DNA from: CADCVW01 sp964251385
GTDB lineage: Bacteria; Pseudomonadota; Alphaproteobacteria; Sphingomonadales; Sphingomonadaceae
Direction: 5' to 3'
Assembly: GCA_964251385.1 (NCBI GenBank)
Contig: CAXUJK010000003.1
Location: 1-64,000 of the forward strand
DNA: 64,000 nt
The notes beneath the pieces were generated by a model. That model saw only the letters and a list, made by a program, of their open reading frames with translations. It was not told the DNA's origin and did no database searches. A program made the position numbers and the translations under genes. This document shows, in pieces, positions 1 through 7,637 of the stretch. The first letter of the stretch is position 1; every line of letters starts with the position of its first letter.

Positions 1-60
1 TTGCATGTGTTAGGCATGCCGCCAGCGTTCGTTCTGAGCCAGAATCAAACTCTCATTTTG
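1..60 (-). rRNA. rrs: 16S ribosomal RNA, 5' end only
   Basis: The reverse complement reads GAGAGTTTGATTCTGGCTC, followed by the AACGAACGCTGGCGGCATGCC block typical of alphaproteobacterial 16S rRNA. Only about the first 60 nucleotides of the gene lie in the window; the rest continues beyond position 1. The exact mature 5' end is inferred from alignment to known 16S starts. The base corresponding to E. coli position 18 is T, where C is usual. A boxA and a strong promoter lie upstream on the same strand, which supports a complete rrn operon outside the window. Confidence 0.95.
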
Positions 61-250
61 ATGTCCGACCACAGCGCCTCCTTGGAATAGGAGGCATCCA
101 GGGCCGGCTTTCAGGAGCCATTCCTGCACATTGCATATTTGTGGTATGCTATGAGACATGGAACGGCTTGTTGCTGACCGGTCCACCAGAGCCTAAAACT
201 CTCTGGTAACCGGAGCCGCCGCCCACATGTCCCTTCATCTAAACCGACAA

Positions 251-262
251 TGTCAAAGAGCC
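251..262 (-). promoter_or_regulatory. boxA antitermination element in the rRNA leader
   Basis: The minus strand reads GGCTCTTTGACA, matching the bacterial rrn boxA consensus bound by NusB/NusE. It lies about 190 nt upstream of the 16S 5' end and about 100 nt downstream of the predicted start of transcription, the usual place for boxA. The remaining leader between about 61 and 358 holds no gene that I can support; the open frames crossing it are incidental. Confidence 0.8.
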
Positions 263-365
263 GACGCATCTGCTATCCCAGTCTTTCGATTGGGCACCGT
301 GTTACCGATGGAGCTGATGCGAAACGCTGCGTAGCCAATTGGCCGCGCCCCGTCTGCTTCGATGT

Positions 366-394
366 CCTATATGGGAGGCATCCTGAGGCGTCAA
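366..394 (-). promoter_or_regulatory. rRNA operon promoter
   Basis: On the minus strand a -35 box TTGACG (389-394) is separated by exactly 17 bp from a -10 box TATAGG (366-371). An A/T-rich stretch with a run of seven T residues lies directly upstream (about 396-420) and resembles an UP element. Transcription should start near 358, giving a leader of about 300 nt that contains boxA before the 16S. The architecture is that of a sigma-70 rrn P1 promoter. Whether further promoters exist cannot be judged. Confidence 0.85.
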
Positions 395-439
395 CAGATT
401 CGTTTCAAAAAAATTTCACTTATGTGGGTAAAGGGGCTC

Positions 440-459
440 AGCGGCCTTCGGAGGCCGCT
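440..459. other. Perfect hairpin between the rrn promoter and the flippase gene
   Basis: AGCGGCCT, a TCGG loop and AGGCCGCT form an 8-bp perfect inverted repeat. Neither strand has a T-run after it, so a Rho-independent terminator is unlikely. It sits between divergent transcription units, upstream of the UP-like tract of the rRNA promoter. It could insulate the promoter or bind a protein; no function can be assigned. Confidence 0.4.
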
Positions 460-507
460 ACAGGTACATAGCAGAAGCCGACCCTCCCGTCAGGAACGAA
501 CGACCCC

Positions 508-1998
508 TTGTCCGAAGCCGATCCCCTCGTTCCCACCGTCGACGCCCCCCCCCTCTCGCACCGCGTGCGCGACGCTGTCTTCTGGCGTTCGGGGTCGCAG
601 ATCGTGTCCCAGATCATCACGTGGGGCGCGACGTTCCTCGTCATCCGCATCCTCAACCCCGCGGACTACGGCCTGTTCGCGATGACGCAGGTGGTGCTGG
701 TCTTCCTCCATCTGCTCAACGGCTATGGCATCGCGAGCGCGCTCATCCAGAGCGAGAAAGTGTCGCGTACGCAGGTGCGCCAAGTGTTCGGGATGCTCAT
801 CCTGCTCAACGCGGGGCTGGGCCTGGCGCAGATCGCGTTGGCCCCGCTCGCCGCCGCTTATTTCCGGCAGCCGATGCTGGACGATCTGCTGCGCGTCCAA
901 GCCCTGCTCTACGTCGCGACGCCGTTCATCGCGGTGCCCAACGCGCTGCTCAGCCGCGGGATCGACTATCAGAATCAGGCCAAGATCAATCTCGTCGCGG
1001 CGGTGCTGAGCGCGGCGACCGCGTTCCTCTGCGCGTCGGCGGGATGGGGCGTGTGGGCGCTGGTCGTCGCGCCGATCGTGCTGTTCTGGACGCGCGCGGT
1101 CGCGATGATGGTGGCGGCCAAGTGCTTCGTGTGGCCGTCGTTCCGATTCGAAGGCGCGGGCAACATGTTCCGGTTCGGCGGCGCGCTGATGCTGACTCAG
1201 CTCTTCTGGTTCGTGCAAAGCCAGGCCGACGTGTTCATCGCGGGTCGCCGTTTCGATGCGCACGATCTGGGCATCTACACGACCGCGTTGTTCCTCGCCT
1301 CGATCCTCGTGGGCAAATTCGTGCCGCCGTTGAACGATGTCGCGTTCGCCGCCTACTCGCGCATCCAGGGGGACACGCGGGCGATCGCGCATGGGTTCGT
1401 CAAGGCGCTGACCGTCATCATGCTGGTGGTCCTCCCCTTCTACGCGGGGCTGGCCGCGACCGCCGAGCCGCTCGTGCTGACGATGCTGGGACCAAAGTGG
1501 GAAGAAATCATCCCGTTCGTGCGCCTGCTCGCGTTCGCCATGCCGTTCATGACGCTGCAGATCCTGTTCGCGCCCGCGACCAACGCGATCGGCAAGCCGT
1601 CCGTCGCGACGCGTAACGCCGCCATCGGCGCGGTCGTGATGCCGGCGGCGTTCCTGGCCGGCGTGCACTGGGGGATCGAGGGGCTGGTGATCGCGTGGCT
1701 GATCGGCTTTCCGTTGCTGACCGCGCTCACCGCGGCGGTGTCGATGCCTGTCATCGGGATCGGTATGCGCGACATCGGCCGGGCGATCGCGCCGGGGTTG
1801 GCGGCGTCGATCGGAATGGCGATCGCGGTTTGGGGTCTCGAGATCGCGATCCACGGAATGGCGCCCGCGCCGCGCCTTGCGGTGCTCGTGATCGGCGGCG
1901 GGGCGGTCTATGCCGCGCTGCTGCTCGCGTTCGCCCGGCCGCTCGTGCGGGAGATCACGCGGCTGCTGCTCAAGCGCGAAGCGCCTACGCCATCCTGA
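508..1998 (+). CDS. Wzx-like lipopolysaccharide/polysaccharide flippase
   Basis: A 496-residue very hydrophobic protein with a short polar N-terminus (about residues 1-25) and then 12-14 predicted membrane helices over the full length. This is the size and layout of MOP-superfamily polysaccharide exporters (polysacc_synt / WzxC type), which flip lipid-linked sugar repeat units across the inner membrane. The N-terminal pattern 'FWRSGSQIVSQIITWG...ILNPADYGLFAM' is typical of that family. The start is TTG, with AGGAA about 10 nt upstream; there is no in-frame ATG nearby. No glycosyltransferase genes flank it, so it is not in an obvious capsule locus here. It converges on the CBS-domain gene with a 14-bp tail-to-tail overlap. 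The substrate is unknown. Confidence 0.85.
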   Translation: MSEADPLVPTVDAPPLSHRVRDAVFWRSGSQIVSQIITWGATFLVIRILNPADYGLFAMTQVVLVFLHLLNGYGIASALIQSEKVSRTQVRQVFGMLILLNAGLGLAQIALAPLAAAYFRQPMLDDLLRVQALLYVATPFIAVPNALLSRGIDYQNQAKINLVAAVLSAATAFLCASAGWGVWALVVAPIVLFWTRAVAMMVAAKCFVWPSFRFEGAGNMFRFGGALMLTQLFWFVQSQADVFIAGRRFDAHDLGIYTTALFLASILVGKFVPPLNDVAFAAYSRIQGDTRAIAHGFVKALTVIMLVVLPFYAGLAATAEPLVLTMLGPKWEEIIPFVRLLAFAMPFMTLQILFAPATNAIGKPSVATRNAAIGAVVMPAAFLAGVHWGIEGLVIAWLIGFPLLTALTAAVSMPVIGIGMRDIGRAIAPGLAASIGMAIAVWGLEIAIHGMAPAPRLAVLVIGGGAVYAALLLAFARPLVREITRLLLKREAPTPS

Positions 1999-2413
1999 TA
2001 TAGTTGCGCATGTCCTCGGCCTCCGCCTCGATCCGGTCGATGCGGTGTTTGACCAGATCGCCGATCGACACGATCCCGAGCAGCTGTCCGTCCTCGACCA
2101 CGGGCAGATGCCGGATGCGCCGCCGCGTCATCAGCGACAGCGCGCCCAGGATCGAATCGGATCGAGTGACGGTGATCGCGGGCGCGGTCATGATGTCGGC
2201 CACGGGCTTGGCGAGCACCCCCGCCCCTTCCGCATGCAGGCAGTAGAGCAGGTCGCGTTCGGAGAGGATGCCGACGACTTCGCCGTTCCGCACCACGGGC
2301 GCCGCGCCGATGCGGCTGCCGGCGAGCAGCGCGACGGCCCGCATCCCGTCGTCGGCCGCGTCGATGCAGGTGACGGCCGTGCCCTTGGCTCCGATGATCG
2401 CGCCGATCGTCAT
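1985..2413 (-). CDS. Tandem CBS-domain protein
   Basis: A 142-residue soluble protein made of two CBS domains (about residues 1-60 and 70-130), with the usual pattern 'AAPVVRNGEVVGILSERDL' in the first and 'RHLPVVEDGQLLGIVSIGD' in the second. CBS pairs bind adenine nucleotides or related ligands and act as sensors; stand-alone versions in alphaproteobacteria are often stress or energy-state proteins of unknown partner. The ATG at 2413 is preceded by GGAGG, which decides it over an upstream in-frame start. It is divergent from the small membrane protein at 2491. The intergenic gap carries an inverted repeat GGTTGA-TAG-TCAACC (2455-2469) that could be an operator. Confidence 0.85.
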   Translation of the reverse strand: MTIGAIIGAKGTAVTCIDAADDGMRAVALLAGSRIGAAPVVRNGEVVGILSERDLLYCLHAEGAGVLAKPVADIMTAPAITVTRSDSILGALSLMTRRRIRHLPVVEDGQLLGIVSIGDLVKHRIDRIEAEAEDMRNYIRMA

Positions 2414-2490
2414 GCATGCCTCCGCTTGGGGCCGCAAAGCTTGCCGCGTCCCGGGGTTGATAGTCAACCTTGGCAGCCGCAAAGGGGCGC

Positions 2491-2790
2491 ATGGCCCCGC
2501 CCCCCAACCAGACGCGCGCGAAAGCCGTACGCAGTTTCAAGCGGCTGATGGTCGGCATGGTCGGCGTCGCGGTCGCGATGATCCTGCTCGCGTTCGCGAG
2601 CTTTCGGTTCATGGAGGTGCCGATCACCGGCGCGATGGTATTCGCCACGATCGCGGGGGTCGGCGTGTCGATGCTGGTTGGAACGGGTCTGATGGGCCTC
2701 ATCTTCCTGTCCGCGAACAGCGGCCACGACGACGAGGCGGCGGATCACAAGGATCATCATTCCGACTGGGTGCCCCCTGATGAACGTTGA
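2491..2790 (+). CDS. Small two-helix membrane protein
   Basis: 99 residues with a basic, proline-containing N-terminus, two hydrophobic helices (about residues 22-42 and 50-76), and an acidic/histidine-rich C-terminal tail (HDDEAADHKDHHSDW) that may bind metal. The ATG at 2491 has AAGGGG upstream and is preferred to the TTG at 2470. The stop codon overlaps the start region of the next gene by 11 bp, so the two are co-transcribed and probably translationally coupled. I recognise no family beyond a sphingomonad-type hypothetical; a role beside the thioesterase cannot be deduced. Confidence 0.7.
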   Translation: MAPPPNQTRAKAVRSFKRLMVGMVGVAVAMILLAFASFRFMEVPITGAMVFATIAGVGVSMLVGTGLMGLIFLSANSGHDDEAADHKDHHSDWVPPDER

Positions 2791-3184
2791 CGCGACCGCC
2801 CGGCGCGAACCCATCCTGCGCGTCGTGCCGCGGCCCGGCGACATCAACGCCAACGGCCACATCTTCGGCGGCTGGGTGTTGTCGCAGATGGACATCGCGG
2901 GCGGCATCGTCGCGCACCGCATGGCCAAGGGCGCGACCGCGACCGTCGCGATCCAGGCAATGGAGTTCATCGCGCCCATCCTGCTCCACGACATCATCTC
3001 GATCTACGCGCATGTCGAGCGCGTCGGCCGCACGTCGATGGCGATCCGCGTCGAAGTGATCGCGACGCGCGGGAACGTCGGCGGCAAGGGCCTGGGGGAG
3101 GAAGAGGTCAAGGTGACCGAAGGCCTTTTCACCTTTGTCGCTCTCGACGAGAACGCGCGACCGCGGGTGATCCCGACCGACTAG
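2780..3184 (+). CDS. Acyl-CoA thioesterase, YciA-like hotdog fold
   Basis: 134 residues, the usual length of YciA/BACH-type hotdog thioesterases. The signature 'DINANGHIFGGWVLSQMD' (about residues 20-37) carries the catalytic Asn-x-x-Gly-x-Ile-Phe-Gly-Gly segment and the following Asp. A second conserved stretch runs through 'HVERVGRTSMAI'. The enzyme hydrolyses acyl-CoA thioesters in the cytosol and is thought to tune CoA pools and membrane lipid supply. It overlaps the upstream membrane-protein gene by 11 bp. Its stop codon shares CTAG with the convergent DUF4139 gene. Family assignment is firm; substrate range is not. Confidence 0.88.
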   Translation: MNVDATARREPILRVVPRPGDINANGHIFGGWVLSQMDIAGGIVAHRMAKGATATVAIQAMEFIAPILLHDIISIYAHVERVGRTSMAIRVEVIATRGNVGGKGLGEEEVKVTEGLFTFVALDENARPRVIPTD

Positions 3185-4866
3185 CTTTTCAGGCGGTAAC
3201 GCAGAGCGGCGCGGCCGTTCGGGGGAACCGTGACGCGCCACAGCGGTCGCCCGAGGCGGCGATCCAACCGCGTGGCCGCATCGGCGCCCACGCCCACGAT
3301 CTCACCCTCGAATTCGGCCTCGAAGCTGGACGGCGCGGCGCGGTCGTTGGTCACAGTCAACAGATGCTCGGCGGCCTTGTCGTCCTCCCGCGTCAGCCGC
3401 GAGCGCACGCCGGGCGCGGGGGACAGCGTGATCTCGACGTCCTCGTCCACCGCGCGGTCGTCGATCGCGCCTTCGCCCAGCAGCAGCGGGCGCTCTCCTG
3501 CGTCCGTGAACAAGGCCACAGGACCGGCCGGGAGCGGCAGGCCAAGGCCGTCGGCGACGCGGTTGCGCGCGACGAAGACGCGCGGTGTCGGCACGGAAGA
3601 CGCATCCGGAGCGTGGTAGATGCGGCGGCGGTAGACCGCGGCGACGGCGACGCGCGGCTTGTCGAGCAGGACGACCTGCTTCTGGCTCATCGCGGCGACC
3701 GTGACCGGCTCGGGAATGCGGTAGAGTTTGAGATCGCCGAGGTCCTCCTGCTCCGCCATCAAGGCGGGCGGCGCGGGCGGCGGCGGTGCGGGCATTACCA
3801 TCACCTCCTCGTACGCAACGCGCGATCCGGTGACGACGATCTCCTCGTACTCGTCCTCGTCGCGTTCGAACTCGGTCAACGGAATGTCGCTCGTCGTGCC
3901 CAGCGGGAAGCAGTCGAGCCGGATCGGGCGCCCCCCGGCGCGCGGCGTGCGCTGAACTTGGCCTCGGTTGAGCCGCCCCGCGACCGCCTGCGTGCTCGCC
4001 CGTCGAAAACTCGTCTCGTCGCCGTTGGCGAGCGTCACCCAGGCGAACAGGTCCATCCGCGTGCCATCGGGCGACAGCGTGCCGACATAGTTCGCCTGCC
4101 AGTCGAACCCGGTCGCGAGATAGGACAGGGTCAGCGTCGCGCGGGCGCGCCGCGCGGATGTCGTACGGACGGACAGCGTCGGTTTGGCGGACAAACCCGG
4201 CGGCACGCGGTCGTACACGATCGCCTCGGGCAGGCCGGTGCAGCGCAGCGCCTCCACCCCCGCCGCCGTCTGCACGACGATGCCGCCGTTCGCCCCGGTA
4301 CGGACGATCGCGTCCTCCTCGCGCACGCGGCCCGTCTTACGCGACGTGCGGCGCAGGTGGACGCGCGCCCCGAGCGAACGGTCGAGCAGGCTGGACGGCG
4401 ACAGCAGGTACGCGTCCTGGTTCTTTTCGGCGACGCCGTCGGGAAGCCCGGTCACGATCGCGGATTCGGGCTGGATACCCCCCGCCACCCCTTCGAAGCG
4501 GATGTCCGCTTCGCCCGCCGGGATCGTCACGGTTCGCGTCTCGGTGATAAGCGCGTAGCCGTTCAACCAGCCGAGATTAAGCCGGTCCGTGGCGGGCCGG
4601 TACGGGGCGCGGTACACGGTGACGGACACGGCGGACGGGCCGGGCGAGGTCGCGATCTGTTGCGCGGCGGCGGATGCGGAGGTCAGCGAACCTGCGAGCG
4701 CGCACAACGCAACAACCCACCTCGTTCGTCCCGAGTGTAAACGAGGGGCGTTGATCGCGCGACGGGACCGCGCCCCTCGTTTACACTCGGGACGAACGGC
4801 GTTGGCTTGCTCGTATGCAGCTGCCTGCTGGGCACGTCTAAACCAGCTTGCCCGCGCAATCCGCAT
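3181..4866 (-). CDS. DUF4139-type secreted protein with an in-frame palindrome
   Basis: 561 residues, second gene of a paralogous pair. The ATG at 4866 lies one base after the stop of the upstream paralogue, which implies translational coupling. Residues about 24-48 are encoded by a perfect 28-bp inverted repeat. Only after this comes a hydrophobic signal-like segment (about 50-69, ending ASAAAQQ), so the n-region is unusually long or the true start differs; no better start is visible. The body has the beta-rich repeats and 'SYLATGFDWQANYVG' pattern of DUF4139 proteins. A low-complexity insert at about 335-370 contains EEIVVTGSR and a Pro/Ala run, absent from the paralogue. Envelope location is inferred; function is unknown. 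Confidence 0.75.
   Translation of the reverse strand: MRIARASWFRRAQQAAAYEQANAVRPECKRGARSRRAINAPRLHSGRTRWVVALCALAGSLTSASAAAQQIATSPGPSAVSVTVYRAPYRPATDRLNLGWLNGYALITETRTVTIPAGEADIRFEGVAGGIQPESAIVTGLPDGVAEKNQDAYLLSPSSLLDRSLGARVHLRRTSRKTGRVREEDAIVRTGANGGIVVQTAAGVEALRCTGLPEAIVYDRVPPGLSAKPTLSVRTTSARRARATLTLSYLATGFDWQANYVGTLSPDGTRMDLFAWVTLANGDETSFRRASTQAVAGRLNRGQVQRTPRAGGRPIRLDCFPLGTTSDIPLTEFERDEDEYEEIVVTGSRVAYEEVMVMPAPPPPAPPALMAEQEDLGDLKLYRIPEPVTVAAMSQKQVVLLDKPRVAVAAVYRRRIYHAPDASSVPTPRVFVARNRVADGLGLPLPAGPVALFTDAGERPLLLGEGAIDDRAVDEDVEITLSPAPGVRSRLTREDDKAAEHLLTVTNDRAAPSSFEAEFEGEIVGVGADAATRLDRRLGRPLWRVTVPPNGRAALRYRLKS
4723..4798. repeat. Perfect 28-bp inverted repeat (family A) inside a coding region
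   Basis: Arms 4723-4750 and 4771-4798 are exact reverse complements (CGTTCGTCCCGAGTG... to ...GGGGCG) around a 20-bp spacer. A diverged copy with the same arm length lies at 23286-23362. Size and structure resemble REP-type dispersed elements of sphingomonads. This copy is read through in frame by the DUF4139 gene. Confidence 0.9.
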
Positions 4867-4867
4867 C

Positions 4868-6262
4868 TCAATACCGCGAGTCGAACACCGCGTTCAGCGT
4901 CGCGCCGCCGTTCGCGGGAACGCGGACCTGCCACACCGCCTCCCCCGCCGAACGACGCGCGCTCTTCTGGCTTTCGGACGTGATGCGCGTGTCGGTGTAA
5001 TCCAATCCGCTCTGCACGACCTCCACCGTCACCGGCTGCGGCCGGGCGTTGGTGAGCGCGTAGCGCATCGTCGTGCGCCAGCGCGACGTGCCGATGCGTT
5101 CGCGCTTCTCCACCACCGGCTGTACCTTCACGTCGAACGCCTCGCCCGTTTTCAGGCCGATGTCCGATCCCATCGGGGTATGCCCGATCGCGTTTTCGCC
5201 GACGAACTGCGCCTGCCCGCGCGCGTCCTTCTGGTAGACGCGGACGATGCCGGCGGGGAGCGCGTCGCCCAGGCCCCCGTCGCGCGACGAGCTGAATTTG
5301 AGAACGGTGTCCGCGCTCGCCGCCTGGTCCAGCGTGCCCAGCCAGCCGTTGCGGAACTCGTACGCGCGGCGGCCCAGCGCGCCCGCGACATCCAGAAAAC
5401 TCACCTGCTTGGTCTGCGCGTTCGCGATCGTGGTGCGATCCTTGAGCGGGTAGAGGTAGAAGTCGCCGAGCCGTTCGCGGCCCGCGGTTTCCGTTCCGGG
5501 TGTGCGCAGCGAGCCGTCGTCATCGTCATATTCCCGCCCGCGCCCCGCGCGGTTGACCTGACCCGCGACGAGCATCGTGTCGGCATTGGAAAAGGTCGTG
5601 CCGGTGCTGTTGCTGAGCGTCACCCAACCCTGGACGTCGATCACCCCCTTGGCCTCGTCGAACAGGGCGACGTAGTCCGCTTTCCACGCGAGGCCCGGCG
5701 TCAAATAGCTGAGCGTCGCGGGGCGCGCGCCCGCGCTCGATGCGTTGACGGTGACGGACAGAGTGGGCCGCGCGCGCAGGTTGTCCGGAATGCCGTCGAA
5801 GATGACGCGCACGGGGAGGCCGTCGTCCCGCAAGACCTCGATGCGGTTGCCGATGCGCAGGACGACGCCGCCATTGGCCGCGAGCACGGTCGCCTGTTCG
5901 CGGGTCTCGGCACCCGTCGCGGGGTTGACGCGGACGATCGTCAGCGTCGTGCCGACCGCCTTTTCCATCAGCTTGGCGGGCGACAGCAGGTCGTAGTCGA
6001 AATTCTGTTCAACGATGGAGGTGCCAGCCGCGTCGAAGGACACGGTTTCGGGCCGGATCTGCGCGGACACGTCCGCGAACTCCTGGCGGCTGCGCCCCGC
6101 GGGCAGCGCCAGCTGGCGCGTGTCCTGCACCAGCGCGAGATTGTCGTTGTACACGGTTACGCGGATGTCGCCCTGCGCGGTCGGCGCGAGCGCCGGTGCC
6201 TGCGCGCCCTGCGCAAGAGCCGGCCCGGCGAGCGCCAGCGACAAAAGCCCGAAAAGACGCAT
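4868..6262 (-). CDS. DUF4139 domain secreted protein
   Basis: 464 residues with a clean Sec signal peptide (MRLFGLLSLALAGPALAQG, cleavage about residue 18) and then a beta-rich DUF4139 architecture: an N-terminal part with 'VTVYNDNLALVQDTRQLALP' and a C-terminal half with 'WKADYVALFD' and 'GWVTLSNSTGTTF'. The ATG at 6262 has GGGGGAAG upstream, which decides the start over longer open sequence. It is followed after one base by its longer paralogue. The family is widespread in Gram-negative bacteria and uncharacterised; a periplasmic or outer-membrane-associated role is inferred from the signal peptide only. Confidence 0.82.
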   Translation of the reverse strand: MRLFGLLSLALAGPALAQGAQAPALAPTAQGDIRVTVYNDNLALVQDTRQLALPAGRSRQEFADVSAQIRPETVSFDAAGTSIVEQNFDYDLLSPAKLMEKAVGTTLTIVRVNPATGAETREQATVLAANGGVVLRIGNRIEVLRDDGLPVRVIFDGIPDNLRARPTLSVTVNASSAGARPATLSYLTPGLAWKADYVALFDEAKGVIDVQGWVTLSNSTGTTFSNADTMLVAGQVNRAGRGREYDDDDGSLRTPGTETAGRERLGDFYLYPLKDRTTIANAQTKQVSFLDVAGALGRRAYEFRNGWLGTLDQAASADTVLKFSSSRDGGLGDALPAGIVRVYQKDARGQAQFVGENAIGHTPMGSDIGLKTGEAFDVKVQPVVEKRERIGTSRWRTTMRYALTNARPQPVTVEVVQSGLDYTDTRITSESQKSARRSAGEAVWQVRVPANGGATLNAVFDSRY

Positions 6263-6341
6263 GATCACTTCCCCCGGAGCCAAGATGTTCCGGCGGGCAG
6301 CGGCTGTCAACGTCGTCCGCGTCAGCGACCGACGGGAGAGG

Positions 6342-7367
6342 TCAGGCCGCGGCCGGATTGTCCTCGCGCGGACGGCGCGGGCGGCGGACCGGACGGGGAC
6401 GTTCGTCCTCCTCTTCGCTCGAGGTCGCCTCCGGGCGCGAGATGGCGGGCGGCAGGCGATCGAGGTCGATGCCCGGCGACGCACCGTCCGCGTCCGCCGT
6501 GGGTTCGAACGCGACGGGACGTTGCAAGGGCGGACGACCGCGGCGGGGGCGCTCGGCCGGCTGCGCGGCTTCGGCTTCGCGCGGCGACTCGTCGACCTCC
6601 GTCCGTTCGGCCTTGTCGACGCGATCCGGTCGAACGTCGCGACGGGGCTGCTCTCCGGCCGCACCCGCGGGCACCTCGCCGTTGCGCGCCACGACGCGTT
6701 CAGGACGCGGCTCGCGGTCAGGACGCTGCTCGCGATCCGGGCGCTGTTCACGATCCGGGCGCTGTTCACGATCCGGTCTGGCGTCACGCTGCGGACGATC
6801 GCGTCCAGCCTCGCGCGGCTGGTTGTCGCGCTGCTGATTATCCCGTTGCTGGTTGTCGCGGGGCGGGCGGGGGTCGCGCATCTGGCGGGATTGTCCCCGG
6901 CCTTCGTCGTTGTCCTCGCGAGGATTGGCGTCGCGCCCGTTGCCGCCGCCGTTGCGGCTTTCGTCGCGGCCGTTTCCGTCGCGTGCGTTGACCTCGCGGC
7001 CGCCGTCTTCCTCGCCGTCCTCGTCGTCATATTCGTCGGCGGAGTAGCTGTCTTGACCGTTCTCGTCGCGGTTCTGGTCGTCACGGTCACGCTGCGGCCG
7101 ATTTTCGTCAAAACGCGGGCGGTTCTCGTTGAGGATACGATAATAATGATCGGCGAACTGCAGGTAGTATTCCGTCTGCACGCGATCCCCGGCGAGCTGC
7201 GCGTCGCGCGCCATCGCCTTGTACTTTTCGTGGAGCTGCGGTGCGTTGCCCCGCGCCCGGGTCTCGGGGCGATTGCCGCCCCCGCCCCCGTTCGGCCGCC
7301 CGTCCATGGGGCGCGGGCCGCCACGACCGCGGCGCCGGCCGTTCCCGTTCTGTCGATTGCTGATCAA
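6342..7367 (-). CDS. DUF4167 protein, arginine-rich and disordered
   Basis: 341 residues. An N-terminal DUF4167 module (about residues 1-75) has the signature NRQNGNGRRRGRGG followed by 'LHEKYKAMARDAQLAGDRV' and 'YYLQFADHYYRIL'. The rest is low-complexity Arg/Asp/Asn/Gln-rich sequence with short tandem repeats (RDNQQ, DREQRP) and a Pro/Arg-rich C-terminus. Starts on TTG at 7367: GAAGGA lies 6 nt upstream, and the family usually begins exactly at this NRQ motif. DUF4167 is confined to alphaproteobacteria and usually sits next to prmC/prfA, as here. The basic N-terminus suggests RNA or ribosome binding, but that is inference. A 270-bp gap to prmC contains no other gene. Confidence 0.88.
   Translation of the reverse strand: MISNRQNGNGRRRGRGGPRPMDGRPNGGGGGNRPETRARGNAPQLHEKYKAMARDAQLAGDRVQTEYYLQFADHYYRILNENRPRFDENRPQRDRDDQNRDENGQDSYSADEYDDEDGEEDGGREVNARDGNGRDESRNGGGNGRDANPREDNDEGRGQSRQMRDPRPPRDNQQRDNQQRDNQPREAGRDRPQRDARPDREQRPDREQRPDREQRPDREPRPERVVARNGEVPAGAAGEQPRRDVRPDRVDKAERTEVDESPREAEAAQPAERPRRGRPPLQRPVAFEPTADADGASPGIDLDRLPPAISRPEATSSEEEDERPRPVRRPRRPREDNPAAA
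6715..6778. repeat. 18-bp tandem repeat within the DUF4167 gene
   Basis: Three to four units of about 18 bp (GGGCGCTGTTCACGATCC; two copies identical, flanking ones diverged) encode repeated REQRPD-type hexapeptides. A second, shorter repeat coding for RDNQQ lies at about 6820-6860. Unit length is a multiple of three, so copy-number change would keep the frame. Confidence 0.8.
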
Positions 7368-7637
7368 TGGATGTCCTTCTGACTTGCCATCTTGAACTCG
7401 TCTTGGTTTCGGGCGGGGATTGCGCGCGACCCTTGTCCCGGTCGCGGTGCGGGTGCCGTCTTGCCGGCAGCCCAAACATGTCTTCTCGTCGGGCGACCCG
7501 CCCGAACCTGTTTCAAAAAAGAAGTGGGAGCAATTTCAAGGGGTCGCACCGGCCGCCCGCGCCGTACCCTAAGTCCCTGCCGCCGATCCTAGTGCGGCAT
7601 CCATGCAAAACCAAGCGATATTTGACGACCACCTGGG

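Noticed and set aside
250..471. Small open frames in the 16S leader
   Set aside because: The region is explained by the rRNA promoter, boxA and leader; no coding signature.
490..1854. Long open frame antisense to the flippase gene
   Set aside because: It runs opposite a well-supported membrane protein, has Arg/His/Gln-rich shadow composition, and no ribosome-binding site; such frames are common in G+C-rich DNA.
4589..6991. 800-codon plus-strand frame across the DUF4139 genes
   Set aside because: It crosses two real genes and the DUF4167 gene in antisense, with no domain pattern; treated as a shadow.
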